The notes beneath the pieces are model-generated. The model searched no databases. It was not told the origin of the DNA and worked only from the letters and a program-made list of their open reading frames with translations. Below are positions 45,078-53,233 of a stretch of 64,000 nucleotides of DNA, in pieces. The translations under genes and the position numbers were made by a program. The DNA lies in assembly GCA_028820935.1 (NCBI GenBank), contig JAPPHZ010000031.1, positions 62,001 to 126,000 on the forward strand, in the 5' to 3' direction. The DNA is from a bacterium. GTDB lineage: Bacteria; Actinomycetota; Acidimicrobiia; Spongiisociales; Spongiisociaceae. Positions within the stretch are counted from its first letter, which is position 1. Each line of letters begins with the position of its first letter.

Positions 45078-47588
45078 TCAATCGGCTTCTGTCGCGTGGC
45101 ATCTGTTGGCGAACTCCGCAGGGTCGGTTATCGCCAGCGTGTTGGTGACCGACTGGTCCGCGAAACCATCCACCTCCCCGCCCGCGAAATTCTTGAGCGG
45201 GTTGGCGGTCGGCTTGGCGTATGTCACGGTGTAGTTGGCGAGGCAGCCCGATATGGGCCCGTTCAGGTACAGGTACACCCTCGGGCCCTGGATCACGGCA
45301 TAGTCCACAGACGCCGGTATGTCGCCGCCGGATTCTGTCGGATTTCCGCCGCTATCCGTCTTGAGCACGACATCGGAGTACCGGAGCCGGAAGGCCGTCC
45401 TGTCGGGCACCGACCTCGGATCGAGAATCCCGTCGAACGTCAGCTCCACCCGGGCCGCGTAGGCCCCTAGCCACGTCGGGGCAGTCGAGGTGTTCGTCGG
45501 CGATTCGGTGGCGGTGGCGGTGTCCGCAGTCAGGCCTTGTTCAGCTTCGTCGAATGCCTCATTGCCGGCCTCGTCCTGGATCGGATTGGTCCCCCCCGTG
45601 TATGCGAACGCGGGGTTCGCGGCGGCATCGGGGATCGCGTTGGCCAAGGTCAGAATGACGAGCGGCCCCTCGATCTCGACTCCGGTGACCGCCGGGCCGG
45701 TGGTAGGTGCGAAGTCCTCATCGTAGTAAGTCATCGTGAAATCGCGAGCCGCGGGAACCGAGTTGGAGTCCAGCGTCTCGGAGTAGGTCAGGTAGACCTT
45801 GTCGCTCATGAAGGTGCCGAAGATCACCCATGGATTGGTCTCGTCCACTGTAGAGGCCGAATCGATGTCGAGGTCCGCTACCTCGTTGCCGGCGGTGTCC
45901 TGCAACCGGTTGGTCTCCACGTCCGGCTGCGTGTACCACACCCGGGCGACTATGTCGGTCACCCCTAAGCCGCCATCCAGCATGACCGTGACATCTGGCC
46001 CCAGCAGGGTCACGCCCCCATCCTTGCCGGTGAGAATGCGGGATGTGTCGTCCAGTCCGAGGACCCACACCTCGAACGCGCTCCCCGGCGGCACGCGACC
46101 ACTGTTGAGGTTCTCGTTGAAAGTCATCCTCATCCAGCTCTCATTCCAGGAGCCGGGCGCCGACACAATCGCCCTGACAAAATCGGGAGGGGTGACGTCT
46201 GACTGCCCGGTCACCAAGTCCTCTGACTGCCCGGTCACCAACTCCTCCGCCCAACCCCGGACGACGGTCCTCCGCCCAACCCCGGACGACGGTGCGCGGC
46301 TGCGGGGTGCCTCCGCGGCGGGCTCGGCCCACGTGATGGTGATCGGGTCAGACGTGGCCGACACTCCGGCACCGTAGGACACCTTTACTCGGAACGCCTG
46401 GGACTCGGCGATGCCAGTGGCGTAGGAGAAGCTCGGTCCCGCCCCCCACGCATACCAGGAGCCGCCGAAGTCCATCTCCCAGCTGTAGGAAGGGCCGCCT
46501 TCTTCGGGAGCGTTGGACACGTCGGCGATCAGCGTCACCGGCTCACCCACCGGAAGCTCAAGGGAGCTTGCCGCGACCGAAGCCCGCAACTGCGGGCGCT
46601 GGTTGCTGGGCGAATTCCGCATCACATCCGCAGTCGGCGTCTGCATCTGAAGCAGGGCCCGCAGCAGCACGGGCGCCTGCACCGGCTCGGGCTCGGGGGC
46701 GTCCCAGGCGGTGTGCCAGGTGGTGGCCAGCGACGCCGACAGGCCGTCGGGGTCGGTGGCGGTGAGGGTGACGGTGGTGACCAGCGGGTTGGGCGGCATC
46801 GGCGACAGCGCCGCCCAGTCGTCGTCGCCGTCGACGCGCACGAACAGCAGCGAGCGGTCGGCGGCGACCTGCACTGCGTCCACCAGATCGGCGCGGCCGG
46901 CGGCGACCGCGGCGGTGAAGGTGAGCGGGTCGCCGTCAGGATCGGAGAACACCCCATCGAAGAACCGATGCACCAGCGTGCCCCGCGGCGCGTTGCCCGC
47001 ATCCACCAAAAAGCCGTACCGCGCCGCGCCCTCATCCACCACCGGCGCCCGATTAGCAGGCTCCGGCTCCGGCTCCGGCTCCAGTGTCGGCTCGGGCGTT
47101 GGCTCAGGAGTTGGCTCCGGCTCCAGTGTCGGCTCGGGCGTTGGCTCAGGAGTTGGCTCGGGGGCCGGCGTTGGCTCAGGAGTTGGCTCTGGGGCCGGCT
47201 CGGCGGTGAATCGCTTGGCCACAGGCCGCCCGCAGCCCACGTCGTTGCAGGCCTGCACCCGCACCACCCACTCGCCGAAGCCGTCCACCGCGATGACGGC
47301 GTCACTCGAGGCAGTGCGCACCCCCTCGTTCAGCTTCTGGCCCGAGGCGAACGCCCGCCAGCGCACCCAGTAGGAGTCGGCGCCCGCCACTTCGTTCCAG
47401 TCCACCGACACGCCCAGCGAGCCGGGCTGGGTGGAGACCGACAACCCGGTGGGCTTGGCCGGGGGTTCAGCCCCGCCGTCGTCCGCGGCGCCCACCGAGC
47501 CGGCCCCGGACAGGACCACGGACAGGACGGCGGCCAGGACCAAGGCCAGACCTCTCCTCTTCGGTACGGGGTGCGGCATGACGGACAT
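45078..47588 (-). CDS. Secreted mosaic protein: FN3, cadherin-like, Ig-like and SwmB-type repeats
   Basis: About 836 residues; ATG at 47588 (GTG at 47591 in frame). Order: signal peptide ([19 protein letters not shown]), FN3 (about 37-130), a long Pro/Glu/Thr linker of PEPTPEPT units, cadherin-like domain (about 190-300), an Ig/PKD-like domain ([13 protein letters not shown] near 380), a short repeat-encoded stretch ([16 protein letters not shown]), then about three SwmB-like repeats (such as [20 protein letters not shown] and [20 protein letters not shown]). The N-terminal third is nearly the same as the 39546-44471 protein; the rest is unrelated. SwmB repeats are known from surface proteins of motile cyanobacteria. 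No C-terminal anchor is seen. Confidence 0.86.
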   Translation of the reverse strand: MSVMPHPVPKRRGLALVLAAVLSVVLSGAGSVGAADDGGAEPPAKPTGLSVSTQPGSLGVSVDWNEVAGADSYWVRWRAFASGQKLNEGVRTASSDAVIAVDGFGEWVVRVQACNDVGCGRPVAKRFTAEPAPEPTPEPTPAPEPTPEPTPEPTLEPEPTPEPTPEPTLEPEPEPEPANRAPVVDEGAARYGFLVDAGNAPRGTLVHRFFDGVFSDPDGDPLTFTAAVAAGRADLVDAVQVAADRSLLFVRVDGDDDWAALSPMPPNPLVTTVTLTATDPDGLSASLATTWHTAWDAPEPEPVQAPVLLRALLQMQTPTADVMRNSPSNQRPQLRASVAASSLELPVGEPVTLIADVSNAPEEGGPSYSWEMDFGGSWYAWGAGPSFSYATGIAESQAFRVKVSYGAGVSATSDPITITWAEPAAEAPRSRAPSSGVGRRTVVRGWAEELVTGQSEDLVTGQSDVTPPDFVRAIVSAPGSWNESWMRMTFNENLNSGRVPPGSAFEVWVLGLDDTSRILTGKDGGVTLLGPDVTVMLDGGLGVTDIVARVWYTQPDVETNRLQDTAGNEVADLDIDSASTVDETNPWVIFGTFMSDKVYLTYSETLDSNSVPAARDFTMTYYDEDFAPTTGPAVTGVEIEGPLVILTLANAIPDAAANPAFAYTGGTNPIQDEAGNEAFDEAEQGLTADTATATESPTNTSTAPTWLGAYAARVELTFDGILDPRSVPDRTAFRLRYSDVVLKTDSGGNPTESGGDIPASVDYAVIQGPRVYLYLNGPISGCLANYTVTYAKPTANPLKNFAGGEVDGFADQSVTNTLAITDPAEFANRCHATEAD
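46198..46245. repeat. 24-bp tandem repeat (two copies, in frame)
   Basis: TCTGACTGCCCGGTCACCAA plus 4 bp occurs twice with one mismatch (46198-46221, 46222-46245). It encodes the duplicated LVTGQSED motif of the SwmB-type mosaic protein. Confidence 0.92.
46243..46292. repeat. 25-bp exact tandem repeat (two copies, out of frame)
   Basis: A 25-bp unit beginning TCCTCCGCCCAACCCCGGAC is repeated exactly at 46243-46267 and 46268-46292. As 25 is not a multiple of 3, the two copies are read in different frames (as SSGVGRR and VVRGWAEE), yet the gene stays open. Confidence 0.93.
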
Positions 47589-47833
47589 CACACACCCCCG
47601 AGAGCGGATTCACCGAAGACATCTCGTGCTCCCTCCGGAGCCCCACGCCTCTGTGTCAACGGGGGCTTCGGAGGTGCGGGTGGGGCGGGCTGGTAGCGCA
47701 GAGGATGTGTCGAACAGCCTGCCGTGGCGCCCACGGCGTACAGCGCGCCGATGGTGTCCTCATGCACGCGAGGAGGCTGCCGGTAGGCCGGCCAGGTGTA
47801 TTGGAGCCCGGGTCTGCTTAGCCGGCTCCTACA

Positions 47834-47873
47834 GGGGGGGGGGGGAGAGAGAGAGAGAGAGAGACACACACAC
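47834..47873. repeat. Poly(G)12-(GA)10-(CA)4 microsatellite in leader of copy B
   Basis: Twelve G (47834-47845), ten GA units (47845-47864) and about four CA units. It stands in the same place as the copy A tract but with different lengths, about 260 bp upstream of the start codon. Confidence 0.93.
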
Positions 47874-47922
47874 CTCGCGCGCTACGTGATCGTGGCCTCC
47901 CGACCCGCATCTCGAAGCGTGA

Positions 47923-47953
47923 ATCATAAGTGAAGACATTAACACAGCCTCAA
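47923..47953 (-). promoter_or_regulatory. Sigma70-like promoter candidate of cassette copy B
   Basis: TTGAGG (47948-47953) and TATGAT (47923-47928) on the minus strand, 19 bp apart, identical boxes to copy A. Confidence 0.35.
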
Positions 47954-48051
47954 CCACAGAATAACTGGAAATACACACTCATTGACTCGGCCAAAGCCCT
48001 GCATCTCGGGTGGTTCGGGTACGGCCGGCGGCTTCGTAGAATCCGTGGTCA

Positions 48052-49353
48052 ATGGATGCCGCCGACCAACCGTCACCTACGCACAGCAGCGGGGAGGGCG
48101 ACGACCGAGCACACCCTCGAACACGGGATCGCGGGCTTTATGGCTTCCGGATAGCGCTGGGTTCGGCACTGCTGGCTGCCGCTGCCCCAACTACCGCCCT
48201 ATGGCTGGCGGGCGCCTTCGATCGGGAGATCGTACGAGTTACCGAGATCGTCGAGGTGAGGGAGGTCGTTCAGAGCCCGGCCCCGCAGGACACTCCGGCT
48301 CAACCCGACCCAACCACCGCTTCGAGCAGCCCGGCCCCTCTCGCTGATGGCGAGCCGTCGCCATCGGAGGCTGCCACCACTTCGGTTCCTTCCGGACCGG
48401 AGTCTCCGCCATCCAGCACGACGGTTCCTGTGTTCGCACCCGCCGACCTGGTCGCCGTCGTGGCCTCCCGGGCCATTCCCTCGATCGTGACCGTCCACAA
48501 CCTCGACGAGGAACTCAGCCGTGCCGGTTCGGGAAGCGGGGTGGTGATCAGTTCCGATGGCTTCATCATCACCAACCACCATGTGATCGAGGACGCCGAC
48601 ACGCTGAAGGTGATCATGTCGGACGGCCTGTCCTATCCGGCGGAGTTGGTCGGCTCCGACCCCCTCATGGATATCGCCGTGCTGAAGGTCGAGGCCGGCG
48701 ACCTCCCGTACATACGATTCGGCTCGATGGAAGGCCTGCGGACCGGCGAGCCTGCCATTGCGGTGGGCAATCCCCTGGGACTCGACGGCGGCCCATCCGT
48801 GACCGCCGGGGTGATCTCTGCTTTCGACCGGAGTCTGGTGACCAACCCCCTCACCGGCGCCAGCCTGTACGGACTGCTGCAAACCGACGCTCCCATAACC
48901 CGGGGATCGAGCGGCGGCGCCCTCCTGGATGTCCATGGTCTCCTGCTCGGCATCACCACCGCCATCGGGCTGAGCGACGTGGGCGCCGAGGGTCTGGGGT
49001 TCGCCGTTCCCATCAACCTGGTCGAGCAAATCGTCCAAGACCTCATGTCTGAGGGCGAGGTCCGGCACGCCTTCCTGGGAGTCAGAGGCAGTTCGGCGTT
49101 CAGCGAACTGGCGGACGGCGTGGAGTCGCCGCTCGGGGTCGAGATAAGCATCCTGGAGGAGTCCGCCATCGGAGATGCCGGCGCAGAGGATGGCGACGTG
49201 ATCGTGGCGCTGGACGGTGTAGCCGTGAGATCCATGCCCCAGCTGGTCGCCAGGCTACGAAGCTACCGGGCCGATGACCTGGTAACCGTGACCCTGCAGC
49301 GAGGCGACGAGACTATCGACATAGACCTGACACTGGGTCGGTTCCCATCATGA
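48052..49353 (+). CDS. HtrA/DegP-like membrane-anchored serine protease with PDZ domain
   Basis: 433 residues from ATG at 48052. A single membrane segment (about 33-53) follows a short cytoplasmic tail, then a Pro/Ser/Thr-rich stalk (70-125), a trypsin-like domain (130-330) and one PDZ domain (335-425). The triad is visible: His in TNHHVIED (about 175), Asp in DPLMDIAVL (about 206) and Ser in TRGSSGGALLD (about 287; the family more often has GNSGG). It acts outside the membrane in protein quality control or processing. It is divergent from the SwmB-type mosaic gene and could process or control the exported mosaic proteins (inference). Confidence 0.9.
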   Translation: MDAADQPSPTHSSGEGDDRAHPRTRDRGLYGFRIALGSALLAAAAPTTALWLAGAFDREIVRVTEIVEVREVVQSPAPQDTPAQPDPTTASSSPAPLADGEPSPSEAATTSVPSGPESPPSSTTVPVFAPADLVAVVASRAIPSIVTVHNLDEELSRAGSGSGVVISSDGFIITNHHVIEDADTLKVIMSDGLSYPAELVGSDPLMDIAVLKVEAGDLPYIRFGSMEGLRTGEPAIAVGNPLGLDGGPSVTAGVISAFDRSLVTNPLTGASLYGLLQTDAPITRGSSGGALLDVHGLLLGITTAIGLSDVGAEGLGFAVPINLVEQIVQDLMSEGEVRHAFLGVRGSSAFSELADGVESPLGVEISILEESAIGDAGAEDGDVIVALDGVAVRSMPQLVARLRSYRADDLVTVTLQRGDETIDIDLTLGRFPS

Positions 49354-49448
49354 TGTTCGCCGTGACAGGCTGAGGCGCGAACGGCAGAGCCCATTCACCC
49401 GCCAAGAACCCCCGAGGTCTCCGTTGGAGAGTTGCGGATTCCCCCGGG

Positions 49449-50603
49449 TTACCAGTTGTCGTATGCGTCGACGGGCCAGATATCGACCAGGGTGTCACCG
49501 CTCACCACGTGGAAGTAGCGGTACAGGACGATCGTCTGGTAGCAGTGGGAGGCCAGTATCTCCACGACATCGCCGACCTCGAGCCGGTCCTGGCCGGGAT
49601 TAGCGAACCGGATCCTGCCCATGTCGTCACCGGCCATCTCGTAGACGGACCCGGGCGGGGCGCCGCGCAGGATCGCCGGGTTCTCGATGCCGAAGATCAC
49701 GTCCACTTCCTTGATGCCGGCATCCGTCATGACGAACTCGGGCTGGCAGTTGCTGATGACGACGGTCCGTACGAACAGGGCCGGCCCGAAGGGGCTGGGC
49801 TCGTCGAGCCGCTGGACGACGTTGTAGTAGTTGGTGTCCATGAGCACGTACGTACCGGCCTGGATCTCGGTGAAGACATCCAACTCGTGGTCGAATGCAT
49901 GGCTCCCGGTACCGCCCCCGGACACGATCTCGGGTTCCAGGCCCTCGGCCCGGAGCCGTTCGACCGCCAAGACCACCGGTTCCACCACCTCCAGTCCCCT
50001 GGCGCGGCGGGCCTCGTAGTCGGTGGTGTTCATGTGACCGCCGGTGTAGCCCTGCACCCCGGCATACTCGAGGCCGTCGGTGTCCACTATGAGACGGGCC
50101 AGTGCCACCGCCGCATCCTCACCGACCACCCCGGTGCGGTAGCTCCCCGTCTCGAGGTCGACCAGCACCCTGATCGGCCGGCCCGAACGGCGGGCGGCCT
50201 CACCCAACTGGACGACGTTGGCGGCGTGGTCGGCGCACACGATCAACCCTTCGGCGCGAGCGTTGACCTCGGCGAGCCGGTCCAGCTTGGGAGCGGTGAC
50301 CACGGCGGTGAACAGCATCACATCGCTGAATCCGGCGTCCACCATGACCTCCACCTCGGCCAGCGTGGCGCAGCAAGGTCCGCGCCCTCCCGCTTCCACC
50401 TGGCGGCGGGTGATCTCGATCGACTTGTGGATCTTGGCGACCGGCCGTACCTCGTAGCCGTGCGTCGCGGCATGCTCGGCCATCGAGGCGATGTTGGCGT
50501 CCATGACGTCCACGTCGATCACCAGTGAGGGAGTACCCAGTTGGTGGCGCGAACCTGCAACTCCGATGAGGGTCTCGTTGGGTCCTCGGGCGCCTGTAAC
50601 CAC
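49449..50603 (-). CDS. D-threonine aldolase / beta-hydroxyaspartate aldolase-like PLP enzyme (DSD family)
   Basis: 384 residues from GTG at 50603 with AGGAG 6 bp in front. The N-terminal alanine-racemase-fold barrel has the PLP Lys in RPVAKIHKSIEI near residue 55-60 and SGGGTGSHAF for phosphate binding. The C-terminal D-serine-dehydratase-like domain carries the metal-binding His-Cys pair in LASHCYQT near 355. The family cleaves beta-hydroxy-D-amino acids (D-threonine, beta-hydroxyaspartate to glycine and glyoxylate) or dehydrates D-serine. Divergent from a threonine-synthase-like gene; converges on htrA. Confidence 0.88.
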   Translation of the reverse strand: MVTGARGPNETLIGVAGSRHQLGTPSLVIDVDVMDANIASMAEHAATHGYEVRPVAKIHKSIEITRRQVEAGGRGPCCATLAEVEVMVDAGFSDVMLFTAVVTAPKLDRLAEVNARAEGLIVCADHAANVVQLGEAARRSGRPIRVLVDLETGSYRTGVVGEDAAVALARLIVDTDGLEYAGVQGYTGGHMNTTDYEARRARGLEVVEPVVLAVERLRAEGLEPEIVSGGGTGSHAFDHELDVFTEIQAGTYVLMDTNYYNVVQRLDEPSPFGPALFVRTVVISNCQPEFVMTDAGIKEVDVIFGIENPAILRGAPPGSVYEMAGDDMGRIRFANPGQDRLEVGDVVEILASHCYQTIVLYRYFHVVSGDTLVDIWPVDAYDNW

Positions 50604-50728
50604 CCTTTACTCCTTTCGATGAATCGTTGGCGAGTATAGGGAGAGCGGGTTCGGGCCGGCCCGGCCGGGCCGTCATGCCGCCGTTCCCGGAACCGTTATC
50701 CTCCCGTCGGACGAGCCTAGGGGTAGGG

Positions 50729-51967
50729 ATGTTCGCCGAAGGGTTGCGATGCGTTGGATGCCACCTGGAGACGGATCTGGGTGGTCACTTCTTCGGATGC
50801 CGGGACTGCGGCGGCGCCCTGGAGACGGTCTACGACGAGGCCCGGGTGGCGTCCGCGGTCTCCTATCGCGACTGGAGGGACCGGGCCGACCGGTCGTTAT
50901 GGCGATACCGGGAGTTGCTCCCGGTAAGTGACGAGTCAGCGGTGATATCCCTGGGCGAGGGCCGCACGCCGCTGGTCCGCCTTCCCCGATCCGAAGCCAA
51001 CCCGGTCGCCGACCTATGGATCCAGAACGAGACGGTGAACCCCACCTACTCGTTCAAGGACCGCTTCCACTCGGTGGCACAGTCGATGGCTCGCCAACTC
51101 GGATACCGCCGTGTGGCCTGTTCCACCACGGGGAACCACGGCATGAGCGCGGCCGCCTACGCGGCCCGGGGCGGCCTGCGATGCGTGATCCTGGTCGATC
51201 CCAGGGCACCGGAGGTGCAGCGCCGGTGGATGAGGCTGTTCGGCGCCACCGTGATCGTGGAAATGGATCGCCGGCCACCGCTCGAGAGCTTCGTGCGCGA
51301 CCACGGCTGGTATCCCTCCACCTACATGACGCCCACCCCGGTGGCCACGCCCTACGGCATGGAGGGTTACAAGACCATGGCATACGACGCGGTGCTGGCG
51401 CTCGGGCGCGTCCCGGATCACTACATCGTGCCCATCGCGGCAGGCGATGGCCTGTACGGACCTTGGAAGGCGTTCGGGGAGATGGCCCGGTTGGGATGGA
51501 CCGATTCGATCCCGAAGGTGCACGGCGTCCAGCCGACCGGGGCGAACCCGATCGTTCGCGCCTTCCGCGACGGTTCGGATACCGTCCCCTACATAGAGGA
51601 TCCGCAGACGATCGCCCTGTCGATCGGCGACCCGACCGGCGGATCCATGACCCTTCAGGCGATCCGGAAGTCAGGAGGGCAGGCGATCGACCTGACGGAT
51701 TCCGAGATGGTGGCCGCCACCCTTCATGCGGCTACGGCGGGCTTGAGCCCGGAACCCTCCTCGGCGGCTTCGCTGGCAGGAGCCTGGGCACTGGCGAGGG
51801 ACGGGACTATCCGGGAAGGGGAAACGGTGGTTTGCCTGTTCACCGGCGCCGGTCCCAAGTGGCCCGAGACCACCGAGCTCCTGATGGAGGGAGACGAGAT
51901 CGTGAGCCCGGACCGCGCCTGGTTGGAGCGTCTCGCGAGGGACCCGGAGTCGGTGGGGGTCTCTTGA
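50729..51967 (+). CDS. Threonine-synthase-like fold type II PLP enzyme with N-terminal zinc ribbon
   Basis: 412 residues from ATG at 50729; upstream in-frame starts precede the conserved region and lack support. The N-terminus has a zinc ribbon CVGC and CRDC (about 6-25). The PLP Lys lies in TYSFKDRF near residue 110 and a STTGNHGMSAAAYAA phosphate/substrate loop near 133. The family makes threonine from phosphohomoserine, but many homologs act in degradation of other beta-substituted amino acids (for example diaminopropionate-ammonia-lyase-like or cysteate-type). The genes that follow (FAD oxidase, MDR) hint at a catabolic role. Confidence 0.87.
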   Translation: MFAEGLRCVGCHLETDLGGHFFGCRDCGGALETVYDEARVASAVSYRDWRDRADRSLWRYRELLPVSDESAVISLGEGRTPLVRLPRSEANPVADLWIQNETVNPTYSFKDRFHSVAQSMARQLGYRRVACSTTGNHGMSAAAYAARGGLRCVILVDPRAPEVQRRWMRLFGATVIVEMDRRPPLESFVRDHGWYPSTYMTPTPVATPYGMEGYKTMAYDAVLALGRVPDHYIVPIAAGDGLYGPWKAFGEMARLGWTDSIPKVHGVQPTGANPIVRAFRDGSDTVPYIEDPQTIALSIGDPTGGSMTLQAIRKSGGQAIDLTDSEMVAATLHAATAGLSPEPSSAASLAGAWALARDGTIREGETVVCLFTGAGPKWPETTELLMEGDEIVSPDRAWLERLARDPESVGVS

Positions 51968-52020
51968 TCGCGACCGCATCCCCTCCCTTCCGGGCCGGCG
52001 CGCCGCGCTGACCTACGCCG

Positions 52021-53196
52021 ATGCGATACGACGCAGTGGTCATCGGCGCCGGATTACCCGGCCTGCTCGCGGCATGGAAGCTGGCGGAGGGCGGGTTCAG
52101 GGTGGCGGTACTGGAGCGCGGCACCATCGCCTCGGAGTCCAGCGCCCTGGCGGCTGGCCATATCCCCCAGGAGTCGACCTCGCCCGCCAACCTGGCCGTC
52201 CTACTGAGGACTCGAGCCATCATCGACGAGTTGGACCGGGTCACAGGCGGGATGGTTCGGTTCCACGTGGTGGGCGGGTTGCAGATGGCCACCAGCGAGG
52301 ACGGGGCAAGGGCCTTGCGGGCCAGGATGGATCTGGCGGACCGGCTGGGGGTGGCCGGCGAGTACCTCGAGCCTGACATGATCGCCTCGCGCTGGCCGAA
52401 CCTGCGGACGGATGACCTGGCAGCCGGTTACTACACCGGGACCGACGGGTTCGTGTTCTCCCAGACCCTGAGCGTGACCCTGGCGGGCATGGCCAGGAAC
52501 GCGGGTGCGGAGATCTGGGAGGGTTGCGCCGTAGACCGGCTGACCGTCGACAGCAGCCGCGTGTCGGGCGTGGTTACCTCCGGCCACCATGTCGTAGCGC
52601 CGAGGGTTCTGGTGGCTGCCGGGGCCTGGTCGGCGCCGTTGCTGGCCCGGAGCAGCATCTTCCTGCCCACCGAGAGCTTCGTCCTGCAAGCGATAATCGT
52701 GGTCGGCGACCATGGCGGCCTCCGTTTCATGTCCGAGTTCGAGGCCGGGCACTACGTGATGCCTCGCTCCCCTGCGACCCTGCTCCTGGGCCTCCCTCCG
52801 TCCGAGATAGGCGTCGACGCGGATCGATTCTCTCGCCACCCCGATCCGGCGACCGCGGCCGAGTGGCTGGGACTCCTCCGGAGGCGGGTTCCGGCCCTCC
52901 GGGAGGCCAGGGTGGCGGGCGGCTGGGCCGGCGTGCTGGTCGCCACACCGGACGCCTGGCCCCTGGTCGGACGCTTCGGCCCCGAGGGGCTGTTCGTGGC
53001 GACCGGGTACGGGGGCGGCGGTGTACAGCGAGTGGCGACGGCGGAGGCGGTCGCCCAGCTGATGCTTGAAGAGGAGCCCTTCTACGACATCCGCGCCCAG
53101 GAGGCGCTGCGGTTCGACGGTTATGACGGCACCCCGTTCGAGTTCCGGGAAGGCCCGTTCTACTACTCGGAGTCCTCGCAGGAACAGTTGTGGTAA
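52021..53196 (+). CDS. FAD-dependent amino acid oxidase/dehydrogenase (DAO family)
   Basis: 391 residues from ATG at 52021. The Rossmann GAGLPGLLAAWKL motif at 10-22 and the acidic end of beta-2 (VLERG) bind FAD; a second FAD motif lies at the C-terminus (FVATGYGGGGVQRV near 326). Family members oxidise glycine, sarcosine, D-amino acids or hydroxyproline-type substrates. It sits 53 bp after the threonine-synthase-like gene and 37 bp before an MDR reductase, so the three are probably one operon. Substrate not determined. Confidence 0.9.
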   Translation: MRYDAVVIGAGLPGLLAAWKLAEGGFRVAVLERGTIASESSALAAGHIPQESTSPANLAVLLRTRAIIDELDRVTGGMVRFHVVGGLQMATSEDGARALRARMDLADRLGVAGEYLEPDMIASRWPNLRTDDLAAGYYTGTDGFVFSQTLSVTLAGMARNAGAEIWEGCAVDRLTVDSSRVSGVVTSGHHVVAPRVLVAAGAWSAPLLARSSIFLPTESFVLQAIIVVGDHGGLRFMSEFEAGHYVMPRSPATLLLGLPPSEIGVDADRFSRHPDPATAAEWLGLLRRRVPALREARVAGGWAGVLVATPDAWPLVGRFGPEGLFVATGYGGGGVQRVATAEAVAQLMLEEEPFYDIRAQEALRFDGYDGTPFEFREGPFYYSESSQEQLW

Positions 53197-53233
53197 ATCA
53201 CTCCCGCTGCGCCTCCATAGGCTGATCGTCGGC

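Larger units (their letters stand above)
46685..48004 (-). repeat. Duplicated expression-and-export cassette, copy B
   Basis: Counterpart of copy A (43634-44931). Main differences are a 42-bp deletion in the leader, other microsatellite lengths and a longer Pro/Glu linker. The boundaries are sharp at both ends. Confidence 0.8.
47589..48051. other. Divergent regulatory region between SwmB-type gene and htrA-like gene
   Basis: About 460 bp without a confident gene. It holds the leader of copy B with a CTCCGGAG/CTTCGGAG hairpin near 47635-47675, the microsatellite and the promoter candidate. A leftward ORF (47869 to 47588) overlaps the mosaic gene start as in copy A. The last about 50 bp before 48052 are unique and must hold the ribosome site and perhaps the promoter of the htrA-like gene. 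Confidence 0.6.
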
